Positions 51,816 to 64,000 of a DNA stretch of 64,000 bases are shown here, one piece after another. The position numbers were made by a program, and so were the translations under genes. This DNA comes from Coturnix japonica (taxonomy: Eukaryota > Chordata > Aves > Galliformes > Phasianidae). Under the pieces are notes generated by a model. It ran no database searches. It worked only from the letters and a program-made list of their open reading frames with translations, and was not told the origin of the DNA. The DNA lies in contig NC_029547.1 of the NCBI RefSeq assembly GCF_001577835.2, positions 65,091,227 to 65,155,226 on the forward strand, read 5' to 3'. Position 1 is the stretch's first letter; every line of letters starts with the position of its first letter.

Positions 51816-54800
51816 TCATTCACCATCTTCAAGCAGTTTTTGTAAGTTATTCTGTATCTTAGAAAAAGAGACAAAAATGATTGGGAAACAGAAAGCGTTA
51901 TCCTACATTCTTAAGAAAATCAAGACATTCTTCAGTATATTCTCTGTGTGCTTGTTAGTTCTGTCACAGCTATTTTTACCAGTGCTTTTTGTATTGAGAG
52001 TATTCATATTAAATGACAGGAGTCAAAGGAAGCATCTAGATATGATCAGTCAGCAGAATGCTTAGCTGAGCAACTGAAACCAAGCTGATATCGCTTACAG
52101 GTATCTCCTGCAACCTCCCATGGGTTCTCTTCTTCATCAGATAGGAGATAGGAGAACAAAACTAGAGCTAGAAAGAAATTTTCAATACATTCAAAATTTT
52201 GAACTCAATCAAAACACAGTACGAGGCTTTGGACATAGAAGTCACAGCTTCTAAGTTTCAGTCATTTGAATAGTTTTAGATCAGCTTCAGCTGCAGAGGC
52301 TTATGTATGCAGCAGAATAAGGTCTTCCAGTCACAAGCCCCTATGCCCATGCACTATTGATTATATTCCCTCAGATACACTGAAGGCAATTTAAAGCAGT
52401 CACATCTTCAGCATGATTGGCACAGCCCTGCTTTAAACAGCTGCTTTATCTGTTCTCCATCTTCTTAACAGTAGAGAGAGAGGAATGCAGCGGGACACAT
52501 CCCCAGGCACGTGTGATCACAGTATCTTAGTAACTAGCAGGTTAGCAGCCACAGAAGCTTTAGCCACAGTGGAAAATTACCTTCCAAGACAGCTTTAGCA
52601 TACTTTAGCACTGAACATTTACAAACTGGAAGTGTGATTTTTCATTTTTAACCTAGGTAGTTTCTGTGAAGTAGTTTATAATGCTGCAGCCCCACAAGAA
52701 GGGGGGAAGAGATGACTATTTGCACTGAAACTTTTGCATTAGTTTTGCTATTGAAGCCAGCTGAAGTCAATCACCAGCACTTCTCACCGAGCACAAAGCA
52801 GTTCAACAACTGCAGTAACTTGAGCATATGATTTAGTAGATTTCAGCCAGTTTTGCAGTAGAGCCAAACAATGTTCCAACTACCGGCTGCATCAGCTACA
52901 TGCAGTACTCATTTAACTTGACTGAGAAGCAGTTGGCAGTCTGGACTGTTTTGCAGTGACAAGGGTTCAGTTCTGTAGACACTAAATGAAATAAGTGCAT
53001 GACTTAAGACTCTAATTCAGGACCAAGAGTCACTTATCTGCGAACAGCTGAATGCTCCAGAATCCGGCTGCCTTTTGCTGTGTTTCCAGGTGGAGAATAT
53101 GAATACACTAGCTAGCTTACAGCCCCCCAAAAAGTGCACCCTCCAGTAAAACATGCAAGACATTCAGGCAGAACCCAATGAGTGTTACCAGATTTTGCAT
53201 CACATCCTACAAAGTTACCTTTTCCAATTTCATAAGATTAGCAGTTAACTCGTCACAGAAGGCATCAGCATTAATTTGCAGGTGAGACTCCAAACGTTGG
53301 TGCACTGGATGTCTGTCAAACAGAATGAAGAATTTCGTGAGGTGGAAATGAGAAAATGGAAAGCAGAGCTGAAAGACACATTCAGATACGAACAGTTTGA
53401 ATGGTAACACTGTGAACTGTACTTGTTTACAGAAACAAAGCCCTGAGTCACTTCTGTACTTCTGGCTACATTCCTTACGTTGTTTCACTCCCCAGAAGCT
53501 TAGAGGAAATAGCTGTCAAGTTTTCCAGTTTGAAATAAGCTGAAGAGCTGCATAAGTTCTGTGTCTTGTGACTTAGAGAAAACCAAAAAGCGCAGCCCTT
53601 TGACACAATACAAGTGCACATCAGGTCATCCTGTATCCCTGCTTTAGGATCAGAACAACAGAAAACAGGATCTTTCTGTGCAAGAGTGCTTCAGATGATC
53701 CTGTTAATTGAAATAAGTAAAAAGTGGGGAAAATGGCTTTTAATATTGCCTACTATTAAGTAAGTTTACCCTTCTCCCCATTGTATTGGTAAAATACAGC
53801 TGCAAGCCTGTTTAAGATAAATCACCATTTCCTTTTCTTTCCTCTTAAGAGCCTGGCTTAGTCACGCATGCAACTCATGCTGCTTCCAGCTGTGTCCTGT
53901 GGAGCCTATGCAGCACAGTCATTGTTCAGGACAACAATACGACCAAGTCTGAAACACTCTGCAGAGAGCTCCATTCCACCTGGGTACAGCTGTCCCCTTT
54001 TTCAGGCAGTGCATCACTAACTGTGCTGTGTCACAGCAGAATTTGCAGAGAGGTTTCAAAATGATTATGTCATGTTTTCCAGGGGAGCTCAGAGAAATCA
54101 AGTCATAAGAGCGAGAGAAGAGTTAATCCAAATTTAATACTAAATAAACTCTTTGTACTTTCAGCATCCAGCTGAACTCCCTTCTGTCCTAAGTTCTCTG
54201 AGGACACCCATATGACCCGCTCAAAGAAGCTCAAAGCTCCATAAAACACCCTAAAAGTAAGTCAGAAGCAGATTGCAAAATACCACCTGTCATTGTAGGT
54301 TAATGAAGTGACACTAAGACCAAAGTCATAGCTTTCTCACAGAATCATTATCTGGAAAGAAGCTCATTTCAGCAGTTTACATTACTGCTATTATCAGAGT
54401 TATCTGAAATATCCGGAAAGCAATATTACACCATGCAACATGCTTGCATTAAAAGTCTTGAAAGGAAACCTGTGAGATGAGGCTTGTGCAGACAAAAAGA
54501 ACTACATTAAGTTTCATGAGGGCACAGCAGTAACATAGAAGTTTCTGAAAAGACTGGATTATTATGAGATACTGGAGAAGTAATTTCTTTTTTTCTTAAT
54601 TGAAAGGGTTATAGAGTCCATCTTACTCCTTAACATGTGAATCAAAAGATGCAATGGAGATAAGACGTTCTTCCAGGACATTGATTTTATATCTCATGTA
54701 GAAGGTAGAAAATATTAAAACACAGACACTGTAAGAGGAAGAAAAAAAAAAAAGATATATCAGCTATGTTTATATGGATGTGGGAATATCAGACATACCT

Positions 54801-57800
54801 CACAAATGCAACACTAAAAGACATTTAAATCATCATGCTGCACAGGTACTGGTGGCATTCAGATAGTTCTGAAAGTCTGAACCTTGAGTGTGGCTCTGCT
54901 AAGTGCAAGCAGTTAAACTCTTCAACAACTCCTGAACCAAAAAACCCTTTGCTTTTAGAAGTAAAAGGCCTGTTAAATAGGTCTGTCCTGGCATTTCTAG
55001 TTCTGAAAAGATATAAAGGCCAAAATTCTAATCAATTTCCACTTTTTCAAGCAAAGCTGAGATAATATTAATCTACATTTAAAAAGTCTGAGAATCTCAA
55101 GAATCTTGATATCAATTGGTTACTTACAGAACTGCATAAAATATAAGTATGTGGTTCAGAGATAAGAGCTTCTGGAACTTAACTTTGTGGAAGAATCCGA
55201 AAGGTTCAGAATGACCTGCTAGGGAAAGAACACGTGTTATTTTGATCAGGAAACACCAGACACAATGGCATTTTGAAGCATGCAACAGATAATATAAACT
55301 GAGAGACAGACAAGAAAGAAATCTTCCATATTATGTCAACTGACATAACTACATGAATTTGTCCCAACTAACTTCAGCTGAGGATCTGCCCTTAATTTCC
55401 TACCATTTCGAATGCAGTTTCTGGCTTTCCCTTCAGGCACCCATTTACTGCGTGCATCAGAGCGGACAGACTTTGTTTCAGTCTTTGAAACTTTCAAGTG
55501 AGTCTGTGTCTCAACAACATGATAATCTGTCAAAAGAAAGATTTTTAATAAAGCTGAAATATGGGGTCAAAGGAAAACATTTGTAGCTTGAGTTAGTCTA
55601 ACAATTAAAAACATACACACACAGTAAATATCAAATTAAACAACCCCAAACCATACCACTAAACAAAAGAGACATATGAGAAATGAAGAGTTAACTAAAA
55701 CTAGGCTTACTGAAAATTGTTATATATATTTTGTATCTGTAATCTTTCATTTCAAAGTAAAGGTTTCTCATTGTTCAAGGTCAGTGTTCAGACAGAACCA
55801 GAAAAATAACAGAACAGCAACATATGAATACGTTAATATATAGTAACTGCATAGCAGACTAACACCCTAGAATACTTTAAATAACCTACATAGATACCCT
55901 TCATAAAATGAGTCTCGCCATATTTATCAACTTATGTGCACTGTGTTTCCACACAGTGTTCCTGCTAACAAGGTGAAAAACTTGAAGAGTATGATACTAC
56001 AAATAGTAGAGTTAAGAATGAACAGATGACCAGAAAGAATAGAATTAAGGTTTATAAACCAGAAACACAAAGTCATGTTAAGAAATAGTCTTGATTACTA
56101 AAATCCAGCACAGTACAAACATTTACTTGCGCCGATTAGAAGACATTTCTTTATAACTTGAGCTATTTTACAATAGTTTATTTATTTATTTATTTATTTA
56201 TAATTAAAAATGAAAAAGAAGGGGGAAGGAGAAGGATCAGGGAAGGGGAAAGAAGAAGAGGAAGGAAACATGAACATTTGCTCAGCTATATCTTTGACAG
56301 CACAATTGATAAGTACATGAAATAGATGGTGAATGCAGTTGGAGTCAGTAGAGATAAATCAAGCCTGATGCTGAAAAGGCATTGTTTAATTCTGGACTGC
56401 AAAGCAATATAACAAGGGAAATTCAGCTTTGGCAACTTGGAGGAAGACCAAACGTAACCAGCCTGCAGGATTGTGGAGAACACAGATCTACCTCTACAGC
56501 AGAAGGAATTACAGAAGCAAAACTGAGAGCTAATCTGTTCGCATCCTCTTGGAGCTCCACGACCCCACTCACCTTGGAAGCGTTCTAGCTCCGGGGTCTG
56601 TGAGCCTGTGCTGCTGGACTCCTCCATCTCTTGTCTCTGCTCCTGTACTATTCCATCCAGATCAGAATAGTCTTCGTTGAAATCCTGATGGGGAAACAGT
56701 CACAGCAAGTCTAATTAACCTTATTTCCTCTGAATTCCCTGTAGAAACTGAACTAATAATTACATGTTTAAAACTGGGACCAGAAATAACCTTTGATATC
56801 AAGATGTTGAGACTGGGTTAGCAAAATAAGCAAACCACTTGCAACCACCTGAATTTAAGACTCATTCCCTGCCTTAGTTTAAGTGAAGACATTAACTATG
56901 CCTGTAAAAGGAAGACTGCTAAACAAACAGTCCTGAAAAGTCATTTCTAGAGTTAGAATCTGGTCATCACATGTGGAGAAACAGCTCTTTCGGCTGCTTG
57001 AATTGGCTCACAGTGCAAGGATTGTAACAAGAAACACTGAAAATAGTTAATGTCAGAGGAAGCAACCAACTGCTAAGTACAGAGAACTGTGAAATCTCAC
57101 AGCAAAAGAAATATGTAGGGCATACATACCTTGTAATGTATATAAGACATACATTGTATATATCTACTTAGATCAAACTATACCTATGCTAACCATACTC
57201 ACTGCTTCTTAATGTTAAGAAGTTCATGGAATTTTTCCTAACAGATATCATGATTTTCTTTGGTCTCCTTCCTTCAGACATTATAGGTAGGATTGGCAAT
57301 GCACAGAGCAGCGCAACAAAAGAGCAAATATTGAAGCTGTTTACCAGGGACAGAGTTGTAGGACGATCAGACCTGAAGCTGTTTTCAACAGAAGATGGAT
57401 TGGGACTGTTGCCCATACTTGTATCCTGAAAAAATAATGCAGTACCTTTAACAAGAAACACTCCTAGCAATTGCCCAGCACTTAGAAGTGGGAAAACAGT
57501 AACGATGAACATAAAGCTGCATTTCTTCATTCCCATTCGTACTTACCTCAAGATGTCTACATATAGATTTTAGTAGCTTGTAGGTTGTATCTCTGGAGAG
57601 TAAGGAGACGAACATATACTGAAAAACAAAAGTTCCAAAATCATCTGAGAAAAGACACACAGTACAAGCTTCCTTTCACCTCACTAAAACTGACAGTGAT
57701 CTGATCAGCAAAACCTCCTACTTTCCAGAACCTTCATGTAGCAAGGAAAACCTCCCCTCCTTCTGAGGCTGAGACCTGAGGTTAATCACAGGGAACACAG

Positions 57801-60800
57801 AACAGGCACATAAAATTACAACATGGTCCAGATCTATTATGTTTATTTGTTGGTTTGTTTGTCTTAAAAACTCTCCATGGTAAAATAATAAATTAGTTGC
57901 CCAAATCCAAAAAACATTTCTGCAGAGAAAAGGGGTTTCTTCTAAAGCTGCTCTTGGCATAATCACATTTTCTAATGATTGATGCAATTACTACTGAGAC
58001 TGTAGGGCGAAACTGCATTTTGCTGCATCTACGGTATTGCTGATAAGAGACCCAAGAAAAGGTCAGAACATTGTAAAGAGCTGCCAGCAAGGCAGATAAC
58101 CCTCCCTGCATGCACTTCCAGACCCATTTGTTTCTGATCCATAAGTGCCACTACACAGAAGTCTTGAAGAATGAGGAATGATAGTTTACAGGCAACACCT
58201 AGTAACAAGAGGTTCCATTTCTTATTTTCTCATCAAGTTCTACATAGCCCTTGTTTGACACCTGAGGAGGCAGAAGTAGCTCAAATTATCTGGTAAGAAA
58301 CCAGACCCACTGGGATCCCAAATCTAAACGACTACATGTGACCAATTCCTCTACCTACTTAAATAACCACCTTCAAGAATCTCTCATGATATGAGTGCCA
58401 GTAAGTAGAGAGGACAAAAGATGTTGAAAAATGAAAAAGAAAGCAGGCAGGGTACAACAGCATTGTGCTCTGTGTACTTACTCTGTCTGTGACTGTTGCT
58501 ATGATCAGAGCATTTGGCACAAGAAGGGCAGTCTTGGTTTTCTTCAGAAGTGTCACTGAGAGCACAGGTATGCTGATCTACAACAAGACCATTGCAGTAT
58601 TAGTCCCAGTACATGCATACAAATCTGCATGCTGTTTCATAATCAGCCAGCCTACCAACTGTAATAAGCCATACTTTCAGTGCTCTCCACGTGAGGATTT
58701 CTCCTCTATGTCCCTGCTTGCTAACAATTCATATTGAACAGGTACTTTTTCAGATTAATACTATTTCTTAATTATTTTTAGTTCTGTTTTCATCAGATGT
58801 ACTTAAAAGACCAGAAGCTTTGTTCACTGTAGATCTGCAGAAGAAAGTATTCTTCAAGCTAGGCATTTTGCTTAGGAACAAAAATCAGACAACAGCGTAC
58901 TGAAGAATAAACATATAGCTCTTTTCGCCACCTATAGATCCTTTCATTTGCATGGAACAGCCGAGTAAAACAGCTTGTCGACCAGTATCACTGAAAGATC
59001 CAATACCCACATGCTTTCTGACTCACTTATACTGATTCCTGTGTCTGCCATCTAAACTACCTACATTTACATTGAAAAGTTCCCAAATTTCCATCCTGCT
59101 TTGTGCTTTTATCCAACTCCATTGGTAATATGTGCGGTGCTATGCCATATTCAGAGTATTTCAGTTATAATATTCTGCATGGGATCTTTCTGTAAATCTT
59201 GTATTACAAAGGACTGAATGGCTGGTTTGACTTGCAGTTGAAAAGCTTACAAAGTTAGGCAAATAAAATTATACAAGATACACATGGATAGGCTACAGCT
59301 TCTGCTGCGGATACCTTTGTCTCGATAGCCTGAGAAATTCAGAACTAAAAGTGACCATAGATTGAGTGCTGAGTGATCAGAGCACGGAACTAAAAACACA
59401 TTAATGCAGGAGAGTAAAGACTCCCTGTGCAAGTTCATAAAACTTTATTAATGTTTGTTCAGAATAATAAATGCAAAGCAATACCAAGCCATTAAATGAA
59501 AATATATATATATATATGTTTTTTGGCTTCATCTGAAATGTGTTTCATCTGGATGCAAGATAATCAGCCACTGTTTAAGCATGGCGAGCCATTCCTCTGT
59601 CATCCGCAGGCCAGAAAAAAGAGAAAAAAGCCAACCACAACAAAAGCCAACACCTGTAACATTATATTATTCATAGGCCTAAGCCTGTGTCTAAGAATCT
59701 GCAAATCTGGACTCATTTTTTTCTGCTGATTATTCTATTTTCTATTGATTATTTATTCTGTTTGCTCAGCTTTAGAGGTCAAGTCTTTTGAAAATAGGTT
59801 AATTAAGTAGATCCTCTACTGTACTTTTCCTGAACTGAATGTTTTCTTGATCCAGAAAGATTTTATAACACTTCTGTTCAAAAAAGGCTGCTTCTTGAGT
59901 GGAAAGAAGGGAGGAGATATGATGCTTGTTTGACAGGAAGACAAAACCAAACAAAACAAAGCAGAACTGTCATGTAGTCAGAATACAATTTGCATTGCTG
60001 AGAGAAACCAACAACAACCGTAACAACCATTGCCACCACCAAAATAAATGACAGCACCAAAATAAATGAAACCTACCACTCCCAAAGATTTTTCAGCAGA
60101 AATCCTGCAAATTGCAAATGTGGCTTAGAGGTTTTCTAATTGGTTCAGCCCACCTCAAAGAACTTCAAGTAAGAGATGTTAATGGCATTCTGCTGCATGC
60201 AATTTTGATGGATAACATTACTGTAATCAAGACTAAAGAATACTTAAGTGGGATTAAGTACTTGCTTGCTGCACTCTTACCTAAGCATTAGATTAAAATG
60301 GGAAAATCACTGCAAGTGTTCTATTTCTATCTATCTGGAGTAATAATTATTTCAGGAAACAAGTTCATATGCAGGCATCTTGAAAAGCAACTAGGATGAT
60401 GAAGAAAAGACTGCAGGTCAACACATATAACCAAAATAGAACAACCTGGAAGGACTGCAAAGTCTTTCAAAGCCTGCTAAGTCCTGCAGAAGGATTCTTT
60501 TATTTCTGAACACACAGAGTGTTTACATTGCATATTCAAATCTCCTTCCATGACTATTTCACCCACCAAAGGCCTCAATAGAAAAAAATCTGTGTGTAGA
60601 AGAACTTGGCATGATAAACTTAATAGAATATGTAGACCTGCTACTTCTCTCAGCAGTTGGGTTATGACTAAATTTGAATTGTTTCAAAGCCTGTGTCAGG
60701 CCTGATTTTCTCCTCCACTATTACATGAGTCTTCATTATATGCCCAGTTTCTCTGTTGTTTCATTGATGATATGTCTAAAAATCTATGTCTGCTATATGT

Positions 60801-63331
60801 GACTGAATCAAGCATTAAATATTTGAAAGCTGTCCCACAGTTTGGAGTAGGCCCATGCACATTCATTTGTGCTGCACAGGACACAGACAGTAACTTCAAT
60901 TTTATTGAGACTACCTGATGGGACAGATGCTATGAACTTAAATGATGGTATCCAATCCTTCATTAATTTTTATTTATTTGGCTTTCACTGACATGCACAC
61001 CAACACCATATGTATTAACATACTACCAATACTTTATTAATATAATCCATCATCTAGGAAACAATAGTCCAGTTCCTTGGCCTAATATGTAGCAAGTTAC
61101 AGAGCCAGTCTTAGTAATGTGTGGCTAATAATATTAATCATTTTTTTTTTAAACATACTCTACATTCTTAAGGTCCCTGTCGAAGATACATTGTGCTCCA
61201 TCACAACAGCTGTCAGCAAAGAAATAAGATAATGTGAACTCTCTAAAGCGGTTTCAGCATCTGATTCACTGAGAAGGGGTCTTAATCTAACAAGCAATTA
61301 ACTCAATGAAATACTACAGAAAGAAGCCAAACAAATCCTTACCACATATCATGCTTTTTCACAGTAACAGGTCAAAGACAGAGAAGAGTTTATTTTGACA
61401 AAGACCCCAAAACTTCCAAATCAACAAAAATAGATCATGCATATTTTTGGGCCCAGTGTAATTTTATCTACATGCAAATTATTCATCAGCAGGGGATACA
61501 ACCTTATGCAGGTCATGTCTGTACTAAGAAAAGAGTAATTAGGACCGCCCCAGCTGTTCATGTCCCATTTCTGTTCTTTACACTAGGTTCACAAGTGTAA
61601 ACCTAGCAGAGTTTCTCTGTTCATGTAGAACAGAAGGAAGAGATAGAAGAATCCCCTCAGGCATGCAGCTCCACTCTGAAGAAAGTTGGAGGTTTTTTAT
61701 TTAACTGACTGTTAATGAGTGTGCTCGATCCTTCCCACCCTTTCCCCAACTAGTCCTTATACTTTTCATCCTGCCACCTTCCCCTCTTTTCCAAAGGTAA
61801 CCCAAGAGAGCCACTTTTGTACAGTTACTGCTGTGTGGGTTTGGCAGCCTTTGTAATTCCATGTCAAGTTCTTAAATATTTTTTTTTCTTCAGACAGGAA
61901 ATCATTAAAGCAAAGACTGGGCCTTTAACAGAAATAGCACTTCTGTTCTAGAGAGACTTTTGGACATAGTCATTCTATTCAGTAACACTTGAAGGTATTA
62001 GAAGTTTTCTAGCCTTGCATAATAAAGCAAATTTCAAGTGATGACTAGATTTCTAAGGAACGGCACTACTATTAAGTAGAAATGATTGCACTAACCTTAG
62101 TGTCTTTACCAAAAACCTTGGAATGGAAGCAAATCCAGTTTTCAGAAAGGAAGAGCTTTCCTTGGTAAAGAATTTCTTTCTGGAGAGCACAGGTAAAACC
62201 TGGGATAAAGTGATATTCTGTAATTTTACACACAACACACATTCACATTTCTTTTGCTTTTTGGGTTTTTTTTTCTTTTCTTTTCTTTTCTTTTTTCTTT
62301 TTTTTTTTTTTTTTTTTTTCCCATTACCTGTTTGGATAGATACCATTTGATAAACACTGTCAAATCATCCCTGATCATTGCAGGGCATTTGAACTAGGTG
62401 ACCTTTAATGGTCCCTCCCAACTCACATGATCCTGTGACTCTACACCTTGATATCCTGAAAAAGTTTTACAAGTACAGAGAAGATTTCACAAGCTTTACT
62501 TTAAATCAAAATATATGAAGAATAAAGACTGAAAAGTGTAATATGCAGCAGAGTCCCAGAAGCCAAAACTCTTTGGACAGAGTACCACCTAGATTCCTGC
62601 GAAGTTTTAGACAAGCTACAGAAACACTGAACTAGGTTGCTTTGTTAAGAAATACAAAGTGAGCTATAATACCAAAAGATGCTAAATGCATGAAGAATAA
62701 AGAAATGTAAGTTTTACAAGACTGTAGCAGAAACACCCCTGCATGCAAACAAAGGCCTTGCAGCTCCAGGCAGCTGGAGTTAAAGCTTTATAAAATTTGG
62801 GTACTGCTTTATATATGCTGCCAGAGTTGGCAGATGTTAACAGTATTTTGACCCACAGTCAGCAACAACAAGAGTCTTTATACTTACTTTGTTTTAGTGG
62901 TTCATCAATGGAAACATCCAGAAACAGCTTATGAAAGTGTGCATTTGCCTTCAGCTAAAAAACAAAAAGGCCCACCGCCAAAGACACATGCCTTGTTAGA
63001 TATTCTTACAATACTCATACCACTTCCTGCACTCCCGTTTTCTTCTCCTTTTACCCATTTGTCTTACAGTAAATTGTCATTTTTGTTATATGCCTGTTAA
63101 GTTGTTGTCTTGATCTAAGATGAATAAAGGAACCTACATCCTTATCCAACCAGGAATTAGAATACTAGTAAACAAGGGTGTTCTTCCAGTTCTGTATTTG
63201 CTCTTATCACTCATCAACAAAAAAAAGTCCATCTTCTCCATACCTGATTTGAGATATGTTTTTTCCTTTCAATCTTGGAATCATTCTTGCTTTCCACTGT
63301 CAGAAGTGGACCTTCTGTACTGCTCTTTGTC
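51816..63331 (-). CDS. GRAMD2B: GRAMD2B (GRAMD3), GRAM-domain membrane protein, C-terminal 355 residues
   Basis: Twelve minus-strand exons: 63244-63331, 62888-62954, 62096-62199, 58482-58577, 57547-57618, 57345-57425, 56573-56684, 55404-55526, 55128-55215, 54627-54728, 53219-53312 and 51816-51857. All junctions are in phase. They encode 355 residues plus TGA; the first coding exons lie beyond 64000. Order: Lys-rich linker (S-K-N-D-S-K-I-E-R-K-K), GRAM domain (A-H-F-H-K-L-F to T-Y-K-L-L-K-S-I-C-R-H-L-E, with W-I-C-F-H-S-K and A-L-L-V-P-N-A-L), acidic/Ser linker (N-E-D-Y-S-D-L-D-G, G-S-Q-T-P-E), one hydrophobic segment split by an intron (H-I-L-I-F-Y-A-V-L / V-C-V-L-I-F-S-T-F), and a short coiled-coil-like tail ending L-Q-K-L-L-E-D-G-E. 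It matches human GRAMD2B along its length. The single C-terminal membrane segment fits a tail-anchored, probably ER, protein. GRAM domains bind lipids, but its job is poorly known. The sterol-binding VASt domain of GRAMD1 proteins is absent, as expected. Confidence 0.97.
56177..56202. repeat. TTTA tetranucleotide microsatellite
   Basis: About six TTTA units in a GRAMD2B intron, followed directly by the purine-rich tract at 56209-56269. Confidence 0.9.
56209..56269. repeat. Homopurine tract
   Basis: About 60 bases consist almost only of A and G (for example GAAGGGGGAAGGAGAAGGAT and GGAAAGAAGAAGAGGAAGG), with two or three interruptions. On the GRAMD2B strand it is a pyrimidine tract inside an intron, about 300 bases below the exon at 56573. 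Confidence 0.8.
59502..59517. repeat. AT dinucleotide microsatellite
   Basis: Eight AT units in the 3.5 kb GRAMD2B intron between the exons at 58482 and 62096. The rest of that intron shows no recognised repeat. Confidence 0.85.
62265..62320. repeat. T/TTTTC low-complexity tract
   Basis: TTTTC units grade into a pure T run of more than 20 bases, in the GRAMD2B intron between the exons at 62096 and 62888. In the gene's sense it is A-rich, so it is not the polypyrimidine tract of the acceptor at 62200. Confidence 0.9.
62365..62447 (+). mobile_element. CR1 LINE 3' fragment, old
   Basis: GATCATTGCAGGGCATTTGA, AACTAGGTGACCTTTAATGG and TCCCTCCCAACTCACATGAT match the extreme 3' part of CR1, which usually reads as an ACTAGATGACC block followed by CCTTCCAACCC. 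It is antisense to GRAMD2B, in an intron. Confidence 0.75.
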
Positions 63332-64000
63332 CTGAAAATAATAAAAAAACAGCACAACAAAACAAAACATGCCACGTAAGATGCTTAACCTCTGTTATCA
63401 ACAGGACATATTTTTCTGTGAAACACATTAATCTTTCAATAATAACTATCTGATTTTTCAAATACTAAATAGCAATGCATAGGAGTCTGTCTCAGTCTTG
63501 AATTAGGCCAGTCCTCCATAATGGCCTATTTTTAACTTATGAGGAATACTTTAAACCACTAGTTGTAAGGGAAATAAAGTTCTAAGCATTTTTATCGGTT
63601 TAAGGGATTATCATAGTGCCTAGCTCCATGTTTGTTTGTTTCCAGGCAATGTAAGAAACACTACGCACTTTACTTGTGGCTGCAAACACTGTAGTGCATG
63701 GAAATCAATGAGGCAGACAGCAATTCTGGAAGTGAAGTTTTCAATAAATGAAAAAGAACGATAAGTGCCTGTTTTAAAGGAAGTTGTTGTACCTGTTACA
63801 CCCTTAGCAATTTAAGCTGAAAGAAAAGAACAACAACAACAAAAAAAAACCAAACAACCAAATGCATAAGAAAAACCAAACAATTCTGAATTAGAAAGAG
63901 TACAGAGGAAAATCCCTGAGGATGACTAGGAAAATAAATTCTATGACTAGGAAATGAAATTCTGAAGTGTCAAAATGTAAGTTTTACATAACAAGTTATT

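Noticed and set aside
62053-62346. Lys-rich 97-codon frame (runs of K and R)
   Set aside because: It is the translation of the T/TTTTC tract in reverse, plus the wrong frame of a GRAMD2B exon. The frame with human homology at 62096-62199 is different.

Overview
The window reads as nuclear DNA of a bird, most likely a galliform close to chicken. It holds three vertebrate genes with large introns and GT-AG splice sites. The dispersed repeats are CR1 LINEs (about a dozen pieces) plus remnants of a mariner-type transposon whose ends match my memory of Galluhop from chicken. The three genes lie on human 5q, and much of human 5q corresponds to chicken chromosome Z, so a Z location is likely but is inference. 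I recognised no endogenous retrovirus, LTR element, CRISPR array, tRNA or rRNA.

Layout. 1-4085 is non-coding DNA with one small CR1 scrap. 4085-17620 is FEM1C on the minus strand: a long 3' UTR, a large last coding exon (7774-9083), a 7.5 kb intron carrying two CR1 insertions, the first coding exon (16598-17141), a short 5' UTR intron and a CpG-island promoter. 17761-29070 is an 11 kb gene-free gap with three CR1 pieces and one mariner end. 29070-44560 is ALDH7A1 on the plus strand, with 18 coding exons, all placed to the base, giving 536 residues. 44560-50610 is a gene-free gap with CR1 and mariner scraps. 50625-64000 is GRAMD2B on the minus strand. Its 3' UTR and last 12 coding exons (355 residues) lie here, and its 5' part lies beyond the window end.

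Gene relations. FEM1C and ALDH7A1 are divergent; ALDH7A1 and GRAMD2B are convergent. Their products act in unrelated processes: CUL2 ubiquitin-ligase substrate recognition, mitochondrial and cytosolic lysine catabolism, and a membrane-anchored GRAM-domain protein. There is no operon-like logic. From memory of the human map, the ALDH7A1-GRAMD2B convergence is ancestral. FEM1C lies far from them in human, so the 17.8-29.0 kb gap should contain a rearrangement breakpoint.

I did not find a new biological system here. The most useful second-look items are a strong CTCF-like site in the ALDH7A1 promoter, a short upstream ORF in the FEM1C leader, a composite inverted CR1, a CR1 next to the GRAMD2B poly(A) signal, and the FEM1C/ALDH7A1 synteny break.
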